Source: Peptococcaceae bacterium UBA2264 (GTDB lineage: Bacteria; Bacillota; Desulfitobacteriia; Desulfitobacteriales; Desulfitobacteriaceae). Taken from it: a stretch of 17,056 nucleotides of DNA. Made by a program: the position numbers and the translations under genes. Of the stretch, positions 14,330 through 17,056 are shown one piece after another. The notes under the pieces were generated by a model that was given only the letters and a program-made list of their open reading frames with translations, was not told the origin of the DNA and ran no database searches. How positions within the stretch are numbered: position 1 is the stretch's first letter; each line of letters begins with the position of its first letter. The stretch lies in the NCBI GenBank assembly GCA_002347475.1, contig DDXI01000031.1:1-17056 (forward strand). The letters run 5' to 3'.

Positions 14330-14511
14330 AATACAACCTCCTCAATTATATAAATTTTAGTCTGTATAACAAAATAAATCAATTATTTTTGCTCTGTTTT
14401 CGACTTTCTGGCGATTTATAGATATTTATAGATATAATTATCGAAAAAATAAAATCAAAAATATAAAGTCAGATCGGTCATATTATTATCTTAATTAGGG
14501 AGGGAAATGAA
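14330..14511. promoter_or_regulatory. Divergent intergenic region of ilvE and the binding-protein gene
   Basis: An A/T-rich 182-base region. For the plus strand a TATAAT lies at 14433-14438, overlapped by two copies of TTTATAGATAT (14415-14425 and 14425-14435). A minus-strand TATAAT at the complement of 14345-14350 with TTGTTA at the complement of 14367-14372 fits consensus but would start almost on the ilvE ribosome site. No T-box or riboswitch structure was recognised. Confidence 0.35.
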
Positions 14512-15393
14512 ATGAAAACTGATATTATCAAAAGAAATCTCCGCTTTGTAATCATACCGAAGGTTGTGCACCCCTGGTTTGATGAAGTTAATAAAGGCGC
14601 CCTGGTTCAAGCTGAATTACTGGAAAAGCAACTGGGTATAAGTATGACAATTGAATATCTCGCACCTGAAACAGCCAATATAACTGAGCAGAATTCTATC
14701 CTGGAAAAGGCTGTGGCCACTAATCCTGATGGAATCGCGATCGATCCACTTGAAAATCTGTTAAATATGAAGGCTATTGCAGAAATCAAAAGTAAAGGTA
14801 TTCCTCTAATTGTATTTGACTCTCCCTCCCCGGAAGCAGGGATATCAAGTGTTGGAAATAATTTTACCCAGCAGGGAGTAATTGCTGCTGAGCGTCTGGT
14901 CGGATTGATTGGCAAAAGTGGAAAAGTTGCTGTTATGCAAGGTTTTCCAAGTGCACCAAATCACAAGGAACGTTATGACGCACAGATAGCGGTCTTGAAA
15001 AAGTATCCTGAAATCACAATTGTTGAGGGTGGTATTGATAATGATGATATTGGTATTGCCAAGATGCAAGCAGCATCTGTGCTTGCATCGAACCCTGACC
15101 TGAGTGGTTACTTATGTTGCGATGCCTCTGGACCTATAGGCATTGCCGCAGCTATTAAGGAAGCCGGCAAAGCCGGCAAGGTGAAATTTGTAGGAATGGA
15201 TGGAATCAAACCTATACTCGAAGCAATTAAGGAGGGAGTGATAGAATCTTCAGCTGCAACTATTCCGGGAATGCAGGGCTCCATGTCAATTTTGATGTTG
15301 TGGCAGGCTTCTTTAGGTGTTCAGATTCCACAGAGGATAGATACAGGCATAGATATAATCACTCAGGAAAATGTGGATAGTTACTTGTCTTAG
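14512..15393 (+). CDS. Periplasmic-binding-protein-like (RbsB/Peripla_BP_4) protein without signal peptide
   Basis: A 293-residue protein with the type I sugar-binding fold. It begins almost at once with the first strand (R-F-V-I-I-P-K-V-V-H-P-W-F-D), where exported relatives have 20-60 residues of signal or lipobox. Later blocks include D-G-I-A-I-D-P, I-P-L-I-V-F-D-S, a strand G-K-V-A-V-M-Q-G, G-Y-L-C-C-D-A-S-G and V-K-F-V-G-M-D-G-I. There is no DNA-binding domain, so it is not a LacI regulator. GGGAGGG upstream supports ATG 14512, and no longer in-frame start with a signal is seen. No ABC ATPase or permease is next to it. It may act in the cytoplasm, as a sensing partner, or be a degraded transport component. 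The ligand is unknown. Confidence 0.75.
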   Translation: MKTDIIKRNLRFVIIPKVVHPWFDEVNKGALVQAELLEKQLGISMTIEYLAPETANITEQNSILEKAVATNPDGIAIDPLENLLNMKAIAEIKSKGIPLIVFDSPSPEAGISSVGNNFTQQGVIAAERLVGLIGKSGKVAVMQGFPSAPNHKERYDAQIAVLKKYPEITIVEGGIDNDDIGIAKMQAASVLASNPDLSGYLCCDASGPIGIAAAIKEAGKAGKVKFVGMDGIKPILEAIKEGVIESSAATIPGMQGSMSILMLWQASLGVQIPQRIDTGIDIITQENVDSYLS

Positions 15394-15486
15394 CCGGCTG
15401 GTTTTCCCATTATTACTTATGTTATTCTGATGACATTGTTCAGATAATTAATAATACCTGTCAAGGGAGGAAAGGCAGCAGATGGT

Positions 15487-15696
15487 ATGACTCTGGCAGC
15501 TAATACTTATGTTTATGACAGTGCAAGGGCAGACATTGACGGTGACAGGACAGCTGATGAGGTCGTCCTTTACGGTGAGAAGCAGGAGAATGACAATCCC
15601 TATGTGCAAAACATCGCTACTACCGAATCGGTCTGGACGGTAAGTAACGGCCATCTAAAACTATTAAGCGAAAAAATTATCCCGATAGATCAATAG
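15487..15696 (+). CDS. Short hypothetical protein with FG-GAP/VCBS-like acidic loop
   Basis: A 69-residue frame reading V-Y-D-S-A-R-A-D-I-D-G-D-R-T-A-D-E-V-V-L-Y-G, an acidic D-x-D-G-D-x3-D loop typical of FG-GAP/VCBS calcium-binding repeats. Such repeats normally occur in exported proteins of several hundred residues. No signal peptide or further repeat is present, so this may be a fragment of a longer lost gene. AAGGGAGG (15463-15470) is well placed for ATG 15482, which reads only two codons before a stop. ATG 15487 lies 16 bases from it, somewhat far. Translation is therefore doubtful. Confidence 0.4.
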   Translation: MTLAANTYVYDSARADIDGDRTADEVVLYGEKQENDNPYVQNIATTESVWTVSNGHLKLLSEKIIPIDQ

Positions 15697-15771
15697 TTCC
15701 TGCAGTATTATAAGAATAATATAGAACTATAGCCACATACTAAAAATGTGCCTGTATCGGAGGTGTTTAAA

Positions 15772-16263
15772 ATGGTATCAGAAGGAAAAACCATCACTGC
15801 GTCCGCAACGACACTGAGTCAGATCATTCTGCCTTCCCAAACCAATCCAGCAGGTACTGCCCATGGCGGAGAGCTCTTGAAGATGATGGATAACTGTGCC
15901 TATGCCTGTGCAACTAAACATGCCAGGGCTATTTCAGTCACAGCAGGTATTGATACTATTCATTTTCATGCCCCTGTATATATGGGAAACCAGGTAACAT
16001 GCAAGGCTCATCTTACTTATGTATCCAATCGTTCCATGGAGATCGCCGTCAGTATCCATGCAGAGGACTTAATGGAAGGTACAAAACAATGTTGTATGAC
16101 AGCTTACTTTATTTTTGTTGCCTTGGCTGAAAACATGCAGCCCAAGCAACTTGATCCCATCATTCTGCAAAACGAAATCGAACGGCAGGAATTTGAGGCT
16201 GGACGAGTCAGAATGGCAATCCGTAAGGAAACCCCCAAACTATGCTGGATACCTTTGTATTAA
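15772..16263 (+). CDS. Hotdog-fold acyl-CoA thioesterase (YkhA/YciA type)
   Basis: A 163-residue cytosolic enzyme that would hydrolyse acyl-CoA to free acid and CoA. The active-site block N-P-x-G-x-x-H-G-G is seen at Asn25, His31, Gly32 and Gly33, with Asp40 in M-M-D-N. I-H-F-H-A-P-V-Y-M-G-N-Q-V follows, as in the single hotdog enzymes of the YkhA/YciA group, which act as hexamers. ATG 15772 is chosen because CGGAGG (15758-15763) precedes it at eight bases; the in-frame ATG at 15748 lacks a ribosome site and would put that sequence inside the gene. Chain-length preference is unknown. The next gene follows after about 70 bases on the same strand. Confidence 0.88.
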   Translation: MVSEGKTITASATTLSQIILPSQTNPAGTAHGGELLKMMDNCAYACATKHARAISVTAGIDTIHFHAPVYMGNQVTCKAHLTYVSNRSMEIAVSIHAEDLMEGTKQCCMTAYFIFVALAENMQPKQLDPIILQNEIERQEFEAGRVRMAIRKETPKLCWIPLY

Positions 16264-16334
16264 AAAATCATGCAAACAGCAACCGGTGTTTTTAAGACAG
16301 GGGTTGAGGTTAGAGAGGCTTGGGGGAATAGGTT

Positions 16335-16709
16335 ATGATTAAAACAATTGACGAATATATCGCACAATTTCCTCCTGAAGTTCAGGAAATACTTAATAAG
16401 CTGAGGAAAGTTATTAAAGAAGCGGCTCCTGAGGCAGAAGAAAAGTTCAGCTATCAGATGCCTACTTTTTATTTGAAAGGAAATCTGGTGCATTTCGCAG
16501 CCTATAAAAATCATATCGGATTTTATCCAACGCCCAGCGGGATCGAAGCTTTTCGAGATAAACTCTCGGCCTACAGGGGGGCAAAAGGGTCAGTCCAGTT
16601 TCCCATTGATAAGCCCTTGCCATATGAATTAGTCAGCGAAATCGTCAAATTCAGAGTTGCTGAGAATACGAAACAAGCGGAGATCAAGATAAAAAAGGAA
16701 AAGCAATAG
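16335..16709 (+). CDS. DUF1801 (YdhG-like) protein
   Basis: A 124-residue soluble protein. I-D-E-Y-I-A-Q-F-P-P-E-V-Q opens the family's helical start, followed by L-R-K-V-I-K-E-A-A-P-E-A-E-E and the core S-Y-Q-M-P-T-F, then V-H-F-A-A-Y-K-N-H-I-G-F-Y-P. The C-terminal part G-S-V-Q-F-P-I-D-K-P-L-P is also typical. The B. subtilis relative YdhG has been proposed as an iron chaperone for frataxin-like function, but the family's role is not settled. The tail is a lysine/glutamate-rich stretch. The start follows GGGGGAATAGG. A 22-codon frame (16270-16338) ends on the same ATGA, so translational coupling is conceivable. Confidence 0.85.
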   Translation: MIKTIDEYIAQFPPEVQEILNKLRKVIKEAAPEAEEKFSYQMPTFYLKGNLVHFAAYKNHIGFYPTPSGIEAFRDKLSAYRGAKGSVQFPIDKPLPYELVSEIVKFRVAENTKQAEIKIKKEKQ

Positions 16710-16813
16710 GACCTATGGAGTACAAAATTAGCACCACTGCCCTAATGATAATCTGTAAATACCTGATAGAATTAATATGAAAAATATTAACTGTGCGGGA
16801 GGGCGGGATCTTG

Positions 16814-17056
16814 ATGAACGAGGATGTAGTAACAACTGCCGAAAATCTTTTACACCTTCGGAACAAGTTGGGTCAGGAAGCCATAAATACTAATATCAGA
16901 ATAAAACTGATCGGCGGGTTAAATGAGGAGGATGTTAAAAAATATATAAATGTTATAGAAAATAACTTTCAGCAGGTCGAGCAGGAACTGAAAAGTAAAG
17001 TAGATTTACTTATGTCTGCCAGGAACAAATTGCAGAAGGAATTGGAAATCTGTAAG
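16814..17056 (+). CDS. Coiled-coil, DivIVA-like protein (partial, 3' end outside window)
   Basis: The frame from ATG 16814 stays open for 81 codons to the window edge. The first 30 residues are polar, then I-R-I-K-L-I-G-G-L-N-E-E-D-V-K-K-Y-I resembles the short motif at the start of DivIVA/GpsB-like proteins (family form near G-Y-D-x-x-x-V-D-x-F-L). A continuous charged helix with leucine spacing suits a coiled coil. GGGAGG (16798-16803) lies about ten bases upstream. If the match holds, it is a cell-division or pole scaffold protein; other coiled-coil families remain possible. Confidence 0.55.
   Translation, partial: MNEDVVTTAENLLHLRNKLGQEAINTNIRIKLIGGLNEEDVKKYINVIENNFQQVEQELKSKVDLLMSARNKLQKELEICK

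Noticed and set aside
14345..14372. TATAAT/TTGTTA promoter for ilvE
   Set aside because: It fits consensus, but transcription would start on the ribosome site itself, so it is not called as a firm promoter.
16270..16338. 22-codon frame between the thioesterase and DUF1801 genes
   Set aside because: No ribosome site and no recognisable features; only its ATGA overlap with the next start is suggestive.
16710..16813. Intergenic stretch after DUF1801 as a promoter or terminator
   Set aside because: No convincing hairpin or -35/-10 pair was found.

Overview
The window looks like chromosomal DNA of a low-to-mid GC Firmicute. Strong AGGAGG-type ribosome sites, GTG starts, A/T-rich -10 boxes, a YkhA-type thioesterase, a KimA-type potassium importer and a DivIVA-like protein all fit. 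The family content suggests an anaerobic clostridial lineage near Desulfitobacterium/Desulfosporosinus, but that is inference from gene content, not a database match. No rRNA, tRNA, CRISPR array, transposase or phage gene is visible.

Left part (1-4050): the tail of a membrane protein is followed by a structured leader, then a ferredoxin and a CopB-type metal-exporting P-type ATPase with a histidine-rich tail. A DUF3795 cysteine-rich protein comes next. A second copy of the same kind of leader follows, ahead of a broken DUF937 gene and a helical LEA-like repeat protein. The two leaders (about 121-213 and 3174-3270) share order, sequence blocks and paired arms, and each ends in a terminator-like hairpin. 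They are the best candidate here for an undescribed regulatory RNA family.

Middle part (4051-11830): a membrane-anchored 5'-nucleotidase and a bile acid:sodium symporter-type transporter are followed by a 356-base intergenic region carrying direct repeats. Next comes a compact potassium module: a KdpD-like sensor kinase lacking the usual large N-terminal domain, a KdpE-like regulator whose start lies just past the kinase stop, and a KimA-like potassium importer. A nested hairpin containing the importer stop codon closes the module. The likely logic is two-component control of potassium uptake through KimA instead of KdpFABC.

Right part (11831-17056): a lipoprotein signal-peptide remnant with an in-frame stop precedes an acetate kinase of distinctly different base composition, probably acquired. 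Its 3' end overlaps a convergent branched-chain aminotransferase by 11 bases. Then follow a sugar-binding-like protein without a signal peptide, a short FG-GAP/VCBS-like fragment, an acyl-CoA thioesterase, a DUF1801 protein, and the start of a coiled-coil protein that runs off the right edge.
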